64,000 nucleotides of DNA, taken from positions 86,326-150,325 of the forward strand of contig JBBDXD010000028.1 of assembly GCA_040902535.1 (NCBI GenBank), given 5' to 3'. The stretch is from Dehalococcoidia bacterium (GTDB lineage Bacteria; Chloroflexota; Dehalococcoidia; DSTF01; JACRBR01). Below the pieces are notes generated by a model. That model was not told the origin of the DNA and ran no database searches. It saw only the letters and a program-made list of their open reading frames with translations. Position 1 is the first letter of the stretch. The number at the start of each line of letters is the position of its first letter. Made by a program: the position numbers and the translations under genes. Below are positions 1 to 7,828 of this stretch, piece by piece.

Positions 1-170
1 CGGGCTTTCAGCCCGCGCGGCACTCATCAGCACCTTCGATCAGTTTCACTGCGCGATGATACGCGTCCGCACCTCGAGGCGGGGGACGGTGTGGGAGGCC
101 CGAGGTCAGTTAAACCGAGCGCGGGCTTTCAGCCCGCGCGGCATCCATCAGCACATTTGATGAGCTTCGC
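1..170. repeat. Two copies of a palindromic intergenic repeat
   Basis: The palindrome GCGGGCTTTCAGCCCGC occurs at the window edge (1-21, cut) and again at 119-142. Each copy is followed by a similar tail (GCGGCA then a CATCAGCAC motif), so the unit is about 50 bp repeated at a spacing of about 120 bp. Further copies occur throughout the window. No gene was recognised in 1-195. Confidence 0.8.
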
Positions 171-195
171 CTGCGCGACGACTATCCCTCGCGCC

Positions 196-1392
196 TCAGA
201 CCGCGCGATCGTGCAACAAACGCACGACGCGGTCGAGAATGCGGTTGCCGACCTCGTACTTCGAGAGCAGTGGCAGCGATTCGATGTTGCCATTGGCATC
301 GATCAGCGACACGCGGTTGGTATCGGTCGAAAAGCCCGCGTCCGTGGCAGTCACATCGTTCGCGGCGATCAGGTCGAGGCCCTTCTTCGCGATCTTGGCG
401 TGCGCGTTTTCGAGGATGTCCTGCGTCTCTGCCGCGAAGCCGACCTTGATGAAGCCGCCGTGCAGCCCCGCGACGATGTCCTCGTTCGGCACGAGATCGA
501 CGGCGATGCCTTCCGCACTAGGCTTGATCTTCTGGTCCACCGGATTCGCGGGCCGGAAGTCAGCCGGGGCCGCCGCCATGATCAGCGCGTGACAGTCCGC
601 CGTGACCTGCTGCATGGCCGACGCCATCTGCACGGTCGTCGTGACGTCGATGCGGCGGACGCCGTGCGGGGTCGCCAGCGCGACGGGTCCCGTGACAAGC
701 GTCACATCGGCGCCACGGTCACGCGCCGCTTCGGCGATCGCGAAGCCCATTTTGCCCGACGATCGGTTGCCGACGAATCGCACCGGGTCGATCGGCTCAT
801 GCGTGCCGCCGGCGCTCACGACGATCCGCCGTCCGGCGAGGTCGCCGCGCTTGCCCAACGTCTGCCGCAGCGCTCCCAGCAGCGTCTCGGTATCGACGAG
901 ACGCCCTGGGCCCATGCGGCCGCTCGCGAGGCGGCCTTCCTCCGGCCCGGCGAACACGACGCCGCGCTTGTGCAGCGTCTCGACGTTTGCCTGCGTCGCC
1001 GCGTGCTGCCACATCTGCCCATCCATCGCCGGCGCGACGATCACCGGCGCCGTCGTCGCGAGCACGGTCAGCGCGAGCATGTCGTCGGCGAGGCCGTGCG
1101 CGATCCGCGCGATCGTCGTTGCGCTCGCCGGCGCGATCACGACTGCATCCGCCGCGCGCGCCAGTTCGACGTGCTGTTCTGCCGCCGACGACTGCACGTC
1201 GAACATGTCGGTGAACACCTCGCGCAACGTCAGGCTTCGGAACGTCAGCGGCGACACGAACTTCTGCGCGGCGTCCGTGAGGATCACGTCGACCAGCGCG
1301 CCGGCCTGCGTCAGCCTGCTGGCGACCTCCGCCGCCTTGTATGACGCGATGCTGCCGCACACGCCGAGCACGATGCGCCGTCCTCGCAGCAT
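196..1392 (-). CDS. coaBC: Bifunctional phosphopantothenoylcysteine decarboxylase / synthase
   Basis: CoaBC catalyses two steps of coenzyme A synthesis in the cytoplasm: it joins 4'-phosphopantothenate to cysteine (CoaB, C-terminal half) and decarboxylates the product to 4'-phosphopantetheine (CoaC, FMN-dependent, N-terminal half). The 398-residue protein begins with a flavoprotein start (RRIVLGVCGSIASYKAAE) and carries the decarboxylase PAMDGQMW motif mid-way. The CoaB part has VSAGGTHEPIDPVRF, the NRSSGKMG motif and GFAAET near the end. Length matches the family's usual 390-410. The ATG at 1392 shares one base with the coaX stop (TGATG), so the two are translationally coupled; that fixes the start although the reading frame is open further upstream. 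Confidence 0.97.
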   Translation of the reverse strand: MLRGRRIVLGVCGSIASYKAAEVASRLTQAGALVDVILTDAAQKFVSPLTFRSLTLREVFTDMFDVQSSAAEQHVELARAADAVVIAPASATTIARIAHGLADDMLALTVLATTAPVIVAPAMDGQMWQHAATQANVETLHKRGVVFAGPEEGRLASGRMGPGRLVDTETLLGALRQTLGKRGDLAGRRIVVSAGGTHEPIDPVRFVGNRSSGKMGFAIAEAARDRGADVTLVTGPVALATPHGVRRIDVTTTVQMASAMQQVTADCHALIMAAAPADFRPANPVDQKIKPSAEGIAVDLVPNEDIVAGLHGGFIKVGFAAETQDILENAHAKIAKKGLDLIAANDVTATDAGFSTDTNRVSLIDANGNIESLPLLSKYEVGNRILDRVVRLLHDRAV

Positions 1393-2171
1393 CAATGGCC
1401 TCCGATCGCGTGCCGGTCGTGGATGATGCGCAGCCCCGTCAGGGTCAGGTTCTCGTCGACCGCATCGAACACTTGCGTCTCCTGCGCCAGCCGGTGCGCC
1501 CAGCCGCCCGTGGCGATCACGCGCGCCGTGCCGGCCAGCTCCTTCTTGAATCGCGCCACCATCCCCTCGATCAGCCCGACGTAGCCGAAGAGCGTGCCGG
1601 ACTGGATGGCGCCCACCGTATTCTTCCCTATGGCAGTCTTCGGCCGCTCCAGCTCCACGCGGTAGAGTTTGGCCGCGCGCTCGAAGAGCGCTTCCGACGC
1701 AATCCCAATCCCCGGCGCGATGGCGCCGCCCAGGTAGTCGCCCTCCGCCGAGACGGCATCGAAGACGGTCGCCGTGCCGAAGTCGACGATGATCAGCGGC
1801 GGCGGGCCGTACAGCTCGAGCGCCGCAACGACGTCGACGATGCGGTCGGCTCCGACCTCGCGCGGATTGTCGTAGACGATGCGTACGCCGGTCTTCGTGC
1901 CGGTCCCGACGATGATCGGCTCGGTCTTGAAGTAGCGGCGGCACAACTGCTCGAAGACCGGCGCCAGGTCCGGCACGACGCTCGCCATGATCGCCTCGGT
2001 GATGGACGCACGGTCCAGGCCTTCGTTGCGAAGCAGCCCCAGCATGATCACGGCGTACTCGTCCGGCAGCCGCTCGACGTCCGTCGCAATGCGCCACGTC
2101 GCGCACAACTGCGATCCGTCGAACACGCCGATCGTGACGTTCGTGTTGCCGATGTCGAGCGCGAGCAGCAT
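1392..2171 (-). CDS. coaX: Type III pantothenate kinase
   Basis: CoaX phosphorylates pantothenate, the first committed step of coenzyme A synthesis; type III enzymes belong to the ASKHA fold and need a monovalent cation. The 259-residue protein has the phosphate-binding DIGNTNVTIG motif at residues 5-14, the GADRIVD pantothenate-site motif, and IIVDFGTATVFD. Length is normal for the family. The ATG at 2171 is preferred over an upstream start because AGGAG lies 7 bases before it and because the protein then begins MLLALDIGNTN, as is usual. It is the first gene of a coaX-coaBC pair. Confidence 0.97.
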   Translation of the reverse strand: MLLALDIGNTNVTIGVFDGSQLCATWRIATDVERLPDEYAVIMLGLLRNEGLDRASITEAIMASVVPDLAPVFEQLCRRYFKTEPIIVGTGTKTGVRIVYDNPREVGADRIVDVVAALELYGPPPLIIVDFGTATVFDAVSAEGDYLGGAIAPGIGIASEALFERAAKLYRVELERPKTAIGKNTVGAIQSGTLFGYVGLIEGMVARFKKELAGTARVIATGGWAHRLAQETQVFDAVDENLTLTGLRIIHDRHAIGGH

Positions 2172-2198
2172 ATGACTCCTGTAGTTCGCGCCTGAGTA

Positions 2199-2327
2199 TA
2201 TCGGGGGTCGGGAAGCGGGAGGCCGGATGTCGGAGGTCGGAGAATGAGTCGCAGGCAAACGACATCGCGGTCGCCGGAACTGCCCTCGGCTCAGTCTGAC
2301 CTCCGACTTCCGACCTCCATCCCCCGT
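2199..2327. repeat. Low-complexity GGAGGTCGGA / CCTCCGACTTCCG tract
   Basis: The intergenic stretch upstream of coaX holds runs of near-identical short words (GGGAAGCGGGAGG, GATGTCGGAGGTCGGAG) and, at 2299-2320, the complementary words (GACCTCCGACTTCCGACCTCC). Tracts of the same style recur in other gaps of this window. Confidence 0.6.
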
Positions 2328-2328
2328 C

Positions 2329-2356
2329 TTGAGCCTTGTCCCGGCGGGGCTAGACT
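2329..2356 (+). promoter_or_regulatory. Probable sodN promoter
   Basis: TTGAGC at 2329-2334 and TAGACT at 2351-2356 are spaced by 16 bases and resemble a housekeeping sigma promoter. Transcription would start near 2363, about 45 bases before the sodN ATG. Confidence 0.55.
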
Positions 2357-2407
2357 GTACGTACTTCTAAGCTTCCCCGCACAGGATTGACAACGAAGGA
2401 GTCGTTT

Positions 2408-2923
2408 ATGTCTCGATCGACCGTCCCCTCACTGGCCTCCCGATTGCTGCGCCGCATCGACCGCCTGGCGCCGCCGGCGACCGCCCACGCGCACTGTGAT
2501 ATTCCGTGCGGCATCTACGACCCGCACTTCATGCAGGTCGCCGCGCTCAGCGTGCTCCGCATGAACCAGCTCATCGACGGCCTCGACGTCGCCGACGCAA
2601 AGGCAAACGCGCACGCGATCTCCCGCTTCACGACGGTGAAGGAAGAGCACGCGGAGATCGTCAAGCGCGAGGTGCGCATTATCTACGGCGACTACTTCAA
2701 GCCGGAGCACGTCGAGAAGCACAAGAACATTCCCGAACTCACGTGGAGCATCCTCAAGAAGGCCGGCGCCGCGCGGCAGAACATCGACCTGAAGGCGGCC
2801 GAGGAGCTACTGGGCCTCTGCCAGCAGTTCGCCGAGATCTTCTGGGACACCAAGGGCGTGCCGACGAAGAAGCAGCCTTCAAACCAGGCCGCAGGCGGCG
2901 AATTCGTCGTCCCGGCCAACTAG
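2408..2923 (+). CDS. sodN: Nickel superoxide dismutase, precursor
   Basis: Ni-SOD disproportionates superoxide to oxygen and hydrogen peroxide using a single nickel held by the N-terminal hook of the mature protein. The 171-residue precursor has a 28-residue leader ending in AHA, followed by the nickel hook HCDIPCGIY (His29, Cys30, Cys34). Cleavage before His29 would expose the amino-terminal His that ligates nickel. The rest is the expected four-helix bundle, with length typical of the family. ATG 2408 is chosen because GGAG sits 7 bases upstream; an in-frame TTG at 2387 has no such site. The cleaving protease gene follows 32 bases downstream. Confidence 0.95.
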   Translation: MSRSTVPSLASRLLRRIDRLAPPATAHAHCDIPCGIYDPHFMQVAALSVLRMNQLIDGLDVADAKANAHAISRFTTVKEEHAEIVKREVRIIYGDYFKPEHVEKHKNIPELTWSILKKAGAARQNIDLKAAEELLGLCQQFAEIFWDTKGVPTKKQPSNQAAGGEFVVPAN

Positions 2924-2955
2924 CGGACAGACTCCGGCCAGCCGAAGGATCACGT

Positions 2956-3309
2956 ATGAGCATCCTTCGGCTGTTGTCGGGCCTTCTGGGCCGCATCTCG
3001 CCCGTCTCGCGATACATCGTCGACGGCCCGAGCATGGAACCGGCGTATCGCGCCGGCAACCGGCTGATCGTGAACCGGCTGGCGTACCTGCGCCGTCCGC
3101 CGGCCATCGGCGATGTCGTCGTGCTGCGCGATCCGCAGGATGACGCGCGCCTGCTGATCAAGCGCGTCGCGCCCGCGCCCGACGGCGCCCGGCCGCGGCA
3201 GTCCCGCATCTGGGTGCTCGGCGACAATGCGCCCGAAAGCCGCGATTCGCGAACGTTCGGCTTCATCGACCGCCGGCGGATCGTGGGCAAGGCCTGGCTG
3301 CGTTACTAG
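2956..3309 (+). CDS. sodX: Nickel-type superoxide dismutase maturation protease (S26 family)
   Basis: SodX is a small signal-peptidase-like serine protease thought to remove the SodN leader and free the nickel-binding His. The 117-residue protein has the S26 catalytic Ser in GPSMEPAY (Ser26) and the general-base Lys in LLIKRV (Lys69), followed by VLGDNAPESRDSR, the conserved signal-peptidase box. It lacks the large second domain of LepB, as expected for SodX. A GAAGGAT ribosome site lies before ATG 2956. Linkage to sodN supports the assignment; both are probably on one transcript. Confidence 0.92.
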   Translation: MSILRLLSGLLGRISPVSRYIVDGPSMEPAYRAGNRLIVNRLAYLRRPPAIGDVVVLRDPQDDARLLIKRVAPAPDGARPRQSRIWVLGDNAPESRDSRTFGFIDRRRIVGKAWLRY

Positions 3310-3319
3310 GAGCCCCGCT

Positions 3320-3418
3320 TTCAGCTTTCAACCTCCCAGCTTCCAACCTCCAACGAACCAGCGCCCAACCCCCAACGACCAGCGACCAGCCACTAGCCAC
3401 CAGCGACCAGCCTCCTGT
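3320..3418. repeat. Low-complexity CCAGC/CCAAC word tract
   Basis: About 100 bases of short variant words (CAACC, CCAGC, GACCAGC, CTAGCCACCAGC) lie between sodX and the sigma factor gene. It is not translated in any convincing frame. Similar tracts are seen near 29,430, 48,970 and 60,870. Confidence 0.65.
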
Positions 3419-3433
3419 TACATTTTCGCCGTC

Positions 3434-4054
3434 ATGACAGATGTACCTCCTGAAGGGAACCGATCTGCCGATGAGCCTGCGGCGATGACGATGGGGGCAC
3501 AGGCAATCCCCACCACGCGCGTATTTCCGGGCGATGAGGAACTTGCGTTCGCGCTGGCAGAGCTAGATCCGCGCGCCTGGCGGCAGATGTTCGATGAGCA
3601 GTATCAGCGCGTCTACAACTACGCGCTCCTGCGCACCGGCAACCTCGCCGATGCCGATGATATCGCCGCGAGCGTGTTCATCGAGGCGGTGAAGGGGATA
3701 CAGGGTTTCAACTATCGAGGGACGCCCGTGGCGGCATGGCTGTTCCGCATCGCACACAACGAGACCGTCGATCTGCTGAAGCGGCGCCGCCGCATGCAGA
3801 CCGAGTCGATCGACGTGGCCGAGGCGTCCCGGCAACTGGCGGCGAAGGACGCATTCGTCGTCGCCGATGAGTGGCGCGAGGTGCGCGAAGGCATCGGCGC
3901 GCTGAAAGCGGAACATCGCGACGTGCTGATGTTGCGGCTGGTCGAAGGCAGGAGCGTCGCGGAAGTCGCCGCGATGCTGGGTAAGAGCGAGGGTGCCGTG
4001 AAGGTGACGCAGATGCGTGCCTTGCAGGCCCTGCGCGGAAAGCTCGGCAGGTAA
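3434..4054 (+). CDS. ECF-family RNA polymerase sigma factor
   Basis: This 206-residue protein is an extracytoplasmic-function sigma factor that would direct RNA polymerase to a stress regulon. Region 2 covers the stretch with YQRVYNYALLRTGNLADADDIAASVFIEA, and region 4 the C-terminal helix-turn-helix (RDVLMLRLVEGRSVAEVAAMLGKSEGAVK). A poorly conserved N-terminal extension of about 45 residues precedes region 2; a second ATG in it is also possible. A TTACAT -10-like hexamer at 3418-3423 lies just upstream. The stop overlaps the start of the next gene (TAATG), which suggests a coupled sigma/anti-sigma pair. Confidence 0.92.
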   Translation: MTDVPPEGNRSADEPAAMTMGAQAIPTTRVFPGDEELAFALAELDPRAWRQMFDEQYQRVYNYALLRTGNLADADDIAASVFIEAVKGIQGFNYRGTPVAAWLFRIAHNETVDLLKRRRRMQTESIDVAEASRQLAAKDAFVVADEWREVREGIGALKAEHRDVLMLRLVEGRSVAEVAAMLGKSEGAVKVTQMRALQALRGKLGR

Positions 4055-4998
4055 TGGACGAAACGCAAGACGACCAGACGATCGAGGGCGCCGTGGATCG
4101 CGCGGTCGAGCGCCTGCTCAACGGCGAGCCGCTCGACGCGATCCTCGCATCGCACCCCGAGCAGGCTGCAACGCTCGCTCCGCTGCTGCAGTCCGCGGAC
4201 CTGCTGTTGAGCGCGCCCGCGTTCGACGCAGCCCCCGCACAACGCACGCAGGCGATGCGGCGCATGCTCGACCAGGTCGAAGCTTCGGCGGTCGGGACCG
4301 GGGGTGGCGGAGGCATCATGTCGATCTTCAACTCGTTCCGCGGGCGTCCGCTCGCGTTCCAGGGCATTGCGGTCGCCGCGGCGCTTGTGCTGTTCGGCGC
4401 GCTCGGACTCGGCGCATCGGCGGCGACGGGGAACGCGCCGGAACCCGTGCGCGAGTTCCTGGGCATCGCCTCGGACTCGACGATCCGCGTCGAGCTCGAA
4501 GGCACGATCGTGACGGTCGAACCATCCACGAGCACGCTGACGATCAGCGCGAACGGCGACATCCGCACGGTGATCGTGACGGGCAGCACCGAGCTGTCGC
4601 GTGGCGGCGACCCGATTGCCCTCAGTGACTTCGTCGCCGGTCAGCGGGTCGAAGTGAAGGGCTCGCTGCAGCCCGACAACAGCATCGTCGCGACGCGCGT
4701 GCACCTCGAAGACGGCGATGATGATGAGCGCTTCCCGACCGTCGCCCCTTCGATGCCCGGCGCCGACGCGCCCACGGCCGCCCCGACCGACGATCGCGAC
4801 GACGATGATGACGACGACGACAATAGCGGCCCCGGCAACGCAGATGACGACGACGGCGACCACTTCGACGATGACAACTCAGGCCCGGGCAACGGTGACG
4901 ACGACGACGACGACGGCGACAACGACGACCGGGACGACGGCGATGATCGCGACCGTGACGATGGCAACGGCGGCGACGACGACAATGACGATGACTAA
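4054..4998 (+). CDS. Anti-sigma-like membrane protein with DUF5666-type domain and Asp-rich tail
   Basis: The 314-residue protein is encoded directly after, and overlapping by one base, the ECF sigma gene, so it is probably its membrane anchor or anti-sigma partner (inference). The cytoplasmic N-terminus (about 1-100) is helical and resembles the start of DUF5667-like proteins. One transmembrane segment follows at about 107-127. The outside part has a beta-rich domain resembling DUF5666 (ELEGTIVTVE...LTISANGDIRTVIV, about 150-225). The last 90 or so residues are almost only Asp, Gly and Asn with repeated NSGPGN motifs, as if to bind divalent cations. The Asp run comes from GAC/GAT repeats. 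Confidence 0.8.
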   Translation: MDETQDDQTIEGAVDRAVERLLNGEPLDAILASHPEQAATLAPLLQSADLLLSAPAFDAAPAQRTQAMRRMLDQVEASAVGTGGGGGIMSIFNSFRGRPLAFQGIAVAAALVLFGALGLGASAATGNAPEPVREFLGIASDSTIRVELEGTIVTVEPSTSTLTISANGDIRTVIVTGSTELSRGGDPIALSDFVAGQRVEVKGSLQPDNSIVATRVHLEDGDDDERFPTVAPSMPGADAPTAAPTDDRDDDDDDDDNSGPGNADDDDGDHFDDDNSGPGNGDDDDDDGDNDDRDDGDDRDRDDGNGGDDDNDDD

Positions 4999-5019
4999 CG
5001 CCTGACCCAGCTTCGAAAG

Positions 5020-5055
5020 GACGCGGCGGGCCGTTTCCCGCCGCGTCTCATTTTT
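5020..5055 (+). terminator. Rho-independent terminator
   Basis: A perfect 11-base stem (GACGCGGCGGG / CCCGCCGCGTC) with a 6-base loop is followed by TCATTTTT, a strong intrinsic terminator closing the sigma/anti-sigma transcript. Confidence 0.9.
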
Positions 5056-5258
5056 CGTCGCAACGTCTATGACCCGTGCGCAGACACGCGTCACAACATG
5101 TGTGGCGCGCGCGTAACTTCACCGCAACCGTTTGGTCACGCGCGAGACCGTCGCTGCGTGCCACCATCACGGCAACACCCGCACGCCGTGAAAGGAAGTG
5201 TGGTGATGCGTTAGCCGGACCGTCGTCAACGCAACCGGACCGAAGTAGGAGACGTGAC

Positions 5259-5843
5259 ATGAACCATCTGAAGAACAAGTGGTGGCTGGCCGCCACCGCA
5301 GCGCTCGCGATCGCATCGTTCGTGGGCGCACGCGCCGTGATGGCGCAGGAAGAGACGTCGACGCCGCCGTCGACCGTCACCGCCGCGCAGGAGACGCCGG
5401 CCGCCGACGAGACCCCGCCGTCCGACGCAACGCCGGACGCCGACGCTCCGCCGGCCGATCGGGAAGACGGCACATCCGAAAAGCGCGCAGGCGGCTGTGG
5501 CAAGTTCGTCGACCCCGCAGCGCTGGCCGGCTTCCTCGGCGTCACCGCGGAGGAACTTCGCACCGAACTGCAGGCTGACGGTGCGACGCTCGCGACCGTC
5601 GCCGAAGCGCACGGCCAGAGCCGCGACGCCCTGATCGCCTTCATGACGCAGGAAGCGTCGGCGGCGCTCGACGCGAAGGTCGCCGACGGCACGCTCACGC
5701 AGGCGGAAGCCGACGAGCGCCTGGCGGCGCTCACCGCCAACATCGGCGACATCGTCGATGGCAGCGGTCCGTTCCGCGGCTTCCACAGCGGTGGGCTGCC
5801 CGGAGGCATGCGCATGCGGCAGGGGCAACCGCCCTTGAGCTGA
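5259..5843 (+). CDS. Secreted protein with helical EELRxxLxxG-type repeats
   Basis: Function is not recognised. The 194-residue protein has a clear signal peptide (basic start, hydrophobic core, AVMAQ cleavage region near residue 30), then a Pro/Thr/Asp-rich linker to about residue 75. A helical region follows with a single Cys (GGCGKF) and the pattern LAGFLGVTAEELRTEL...LATVAEAHGQSRDALIAFM, typical of secreted helical repeats in Chloroflexota and Actinobacteria. The C-terminus is Gly/Met-rich. ATG 5259 has AGGAGA six bases before it. A stem-loop without a T-tract (5857-5886) lies just downstream. Confidence 0.75.
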   Translation: MNHLKNKWWLAATAALAIASFVGARAVMAQEETSTPPSTVTAAQETPAADETPPSDATPDADAPPADREDGTSEKRAGGCGKFVDPAALAGFLGVTAEELRTELQADGATLATVAEAHGQSRDALIAFMTQEASAALDAKVADGTLTQAEADERLAALTANIGDIVDGSGPFRGFHSGGLPGGMRMRQGQPPLS

Positions 5844-5940
5844 GCGAATCGCGGCCGGATGCCGGAGGTCGCGATCTCCGGCATCCAGCCCGCCTGATAA
5901 AATGCGGCATCCCCATGGCAGGACGTGCGCGGAGGCATTG

Positions 5941-7563
5941 ATGCCCGGACCCGAATCGGAGTTCACGCCGGAAGAACGCGAGATCCTGCAACGTCACTTC
6001 ACCAACGTCGACGAGCCGGTCTTCGCCCTGGTCAACCTGCCCGAAGTCGTGAAGGGCGCGTTGTTCGCGCGCTACTCTCGTTCGCCCAAGTCGCTGCGAC
6101 GGCTGTTTCTCGACGAGTTCTACAAGGACGACGACAGCCAACAGCAAACAGCAAACAGCAAAGAGACGGATGCGACGCTCGGCGTCGGCCGCGCGGAGGA
6201 ACTGTACGAACGCGTGCTCGTCGAATACGGCGAGGATTCCGTCGCGCAGTTGGCGGGCGCGCACATCGCGTTCGAGCACGTGTCGAACGTGCTGACGAAG
6301 GTCATCGAGTGGGGCCGCCTCATGGCGTACCTGGAGCAGTCGACGCGTTACATCCCCTACAACAACGAGCAGGCCGATGGCCGCTGGCGCTATCACGTAC
6401 CGGCGGAGATCGTCGACCGGGCGCTGCGCGCGAGCTTCATCGCGACGATGGATCTGTGCTTCGAGACGTACGCCGCGTGGTTCCCGCGCGTCGAGGAGCG
6501 CCTGCGCGAGCAGTTCCCGCGCGCGGAGTCGGACTCGAAGGCCGCCTATCGCCAGAGCATCCGCGCGAAAGCATGCGATATTCTCCGCGGCCTGCTGCCC
6601 GCCGCCACGACGGCGAACGTCGGCGTGTTCGGCACCGCGCAAGCGTTCGAAGCGTTGCTGCTGCGCCTGCAGGAGCACCCGCTCGCGGAAGCGCGCGAAG
6701 CCGGCGCGCAGGCGCTCGTTGAACTGCGCAAGGTGATCCCGGTCTTCATGCGTCGCATCGACCGCGAGGACCGTGGCGTCGCGTGGTCACGCTACATGCA
6801 CGATACGGCGGCGAACACGCACGCGGAGGTCGCACGCATCGCGTTGCCCCGGCATGCCGAGGCACCGTCGTACGTGCGGCTCACCGAATACGACCCTGAT
6901 GGCGAAACGAAGGTCGTCGCGTCAGCGATCTACCCGCACACGGACGTCAGCGACGAAGAAGCGCTGACCCTCGCGCGGCGCCTGTTGCCCGACGAGCGCG
7001 CGCGACTGCTCCGCACGCACATCGGCGAGCGCACGAACCGCCGTCACAAGCCCGGACGCGCGTTCGAGCGCACCTCCTACCGCTTCGACGTCGTCGTCGA
7101 CTATGGCGCCTTCCGCGACCTGCAACGCCACCGGCTGATGACGCTCGACTGGCAGCCGCTCTCGCCGTACCTCGGCTACGACGTCCCCGAAGAAGCGATC
7201 GCCTGGGGCATCGAAGACGACTGGCGGCGCGTGATGAGCGCGTGCGCTGCGTTGTACGGCGAGATGCGCGACGCCGGGCTCGAGCACGCCTGCCAGTACG
7301 CCGTGCCGATGGCGTATCGCATCCGCTTCTACATGGACATGAACGCGCGCCAGGCGATGCACCTCATCGAGCTGCGCACGTCGCAGCAGGGACACAAGTC
7401 GTATCGATGGGTCGGCCAGGAGATGCTGCGCGAGATCCGCGAGACCGCCGGCCACCACGCCATCGCCGACGCGATGATCTTCGCCGAGCTTGAAGCATCA
7501 GGCGGCCTCGAACGCCTCGCGGCCGAACAGGCGAAGGAGCGCCGGCTCGCCGCGCTGGGATAA
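5941..7563 (+). CDS. Tandem ThyX-fold protein (FAD-dependent thymidylate synthase family)
   Basis: At 540 residues this is about twice the length of ThyX, the FAD-dependent enzyme that methylates dUMP. Two ThyX-like halves are visible. The N-terminal half (about 1-280) holds WGRLMAYLEQSTRY at 124-137, and the C-terminal half (about 300-540) holds RHRLMTLDWQPLS from 396 and the helix NARQAMHLIELRTSQQGHKSYR. Compared with the family signature RHRxxSxNExSxR, the first half keeps the ExSxRY end and the second keeps RHR. Whether it makes dTMP is unknown. ATG 5941 has GGAGG at 5931-5935. Residues near 65-75 come from a CAGCAAA repeat, probably a loop. Confidence 0.8.
   Translation: MPGPESEFTPEEREILQRHFTNVDEPVFALVNLPEVVKGALFARYSRSPKSLRRLFLDEFYKDDDSQQQTANSKETDATLGVGRAEELYERVLVEYGEDSVAQLAGAHIAFEHVSNVLTKVIEWGRLMAYLEQSTRYIPYNNEQADGRWRYHVPAEIVDRALRASFIATMDLCFETYAAWFPRVEERLREQFPRAESDSKAAYRQSIRAKACDILRGLLPAATTANVGVFGTAQAFEALLLRLQEHPLAEAREAGAQALVELRKVIPVFMRRIDREDRGVAWSRYMHDTAANTHAEVARIALPRHAEAPSYVRLTEYDPDGETKVVASAIYPHTDVSDEEALTLARRLLPDERARLLRTHIGERTNRRHKPGRAFERTSYRFDVVVDYGAFRDLQRHRLMTLDWQPLSPYLGYDVPEEAIAWGIEDDWRRVMSACAALYGEMRDAGLEHACQYAVPMAYRIRFYMDMNARQAMHLIELRTSQQGHKSYRWVGQEMLREIRETAGHHAIADAMIFAELEASGGLERLAAEQAKERRLAALG
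6134..6164. repeat. CAGCAAA micro-repeat inside the ThyX-like gene
   Basis: Three near-identical AACAGCA words in tandem encode a Gln/Thr/Asn/Ser-rich insert. The length keeps the frame. The wording matches the AACAGCAAAC-style tracts seen in gaps (e.g. 40,040 and 33,070). Confidence 0.7.
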
Positions 7564-7615
7564 TTGCGGCGTCTCTGAGCGAAGCGAAGAATCCCGTCTT
7601 CGACTCGGTACTTGA

Positions 7616-7707
7616 GCGCGGGCTTTCAGCCCGCGCGGCATAACAGCGCAGGCGTCAGAATCAGATCTCACTTCTACGAACGAGAACGCGGGCTGAAAGC
7701 CCGCGCT
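7616..7707. repeat. Inverted pair of the GCGGGCTTTCAGCCCGC palindrome
   Basis: One copy at 7616-7639 and one in the opposite orientation at 7686-7707 flank about 45 bases of unique sequence. Just upstream, 7575-7592 matches the GAGCGAAGCGAAGAATC motif of the 11.3-kb tandem repeat. Confidence 0.8.
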
Positions 7708-7720
7708 CCTTAAAACCCAA

Positions 7721-7826
7721 ATCCTCTGCGTCTCTGTGCCTCTGCGGTGAACAAGATCGTCACCTCATAACTGGAGCGTCGCAATCTGTACTTGAACCCA
7801 AGCCTCTGCGCCTCTGCGGTGAACCA
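7721..7826. repeat. Two copies of the CTCTGCG...CTCTGCGGTGAAC repeat
   Basis: CCTCTGCGTCTCTGTGCC-type sequence ending TCTGCGGTGAAC occurs at about 7721-7752 and again, shorter, at 7801-7826. Related copies lie at 8711-8740, 8783-8812 and, inverted, at 27,910-27,935. No coding function is seen. Confidence 0.75.
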
Positions 7827-7828
7827 AC

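Noticed and set aside
91-1344. 417-codon open frame on the plus strand
   Set aside because: It lies antisense to coaBC, which has clear motifs. The product is Arg/His/Ala-rich without any domain, as usual for shadows in GC-rich DNA.
4641-5005. Ser- and Thr-rich frames around 4,640-5,005
   Set aside because: They are alternate-frame readings of the GAC/GAT Asp run of the anti-sigma-like gene.
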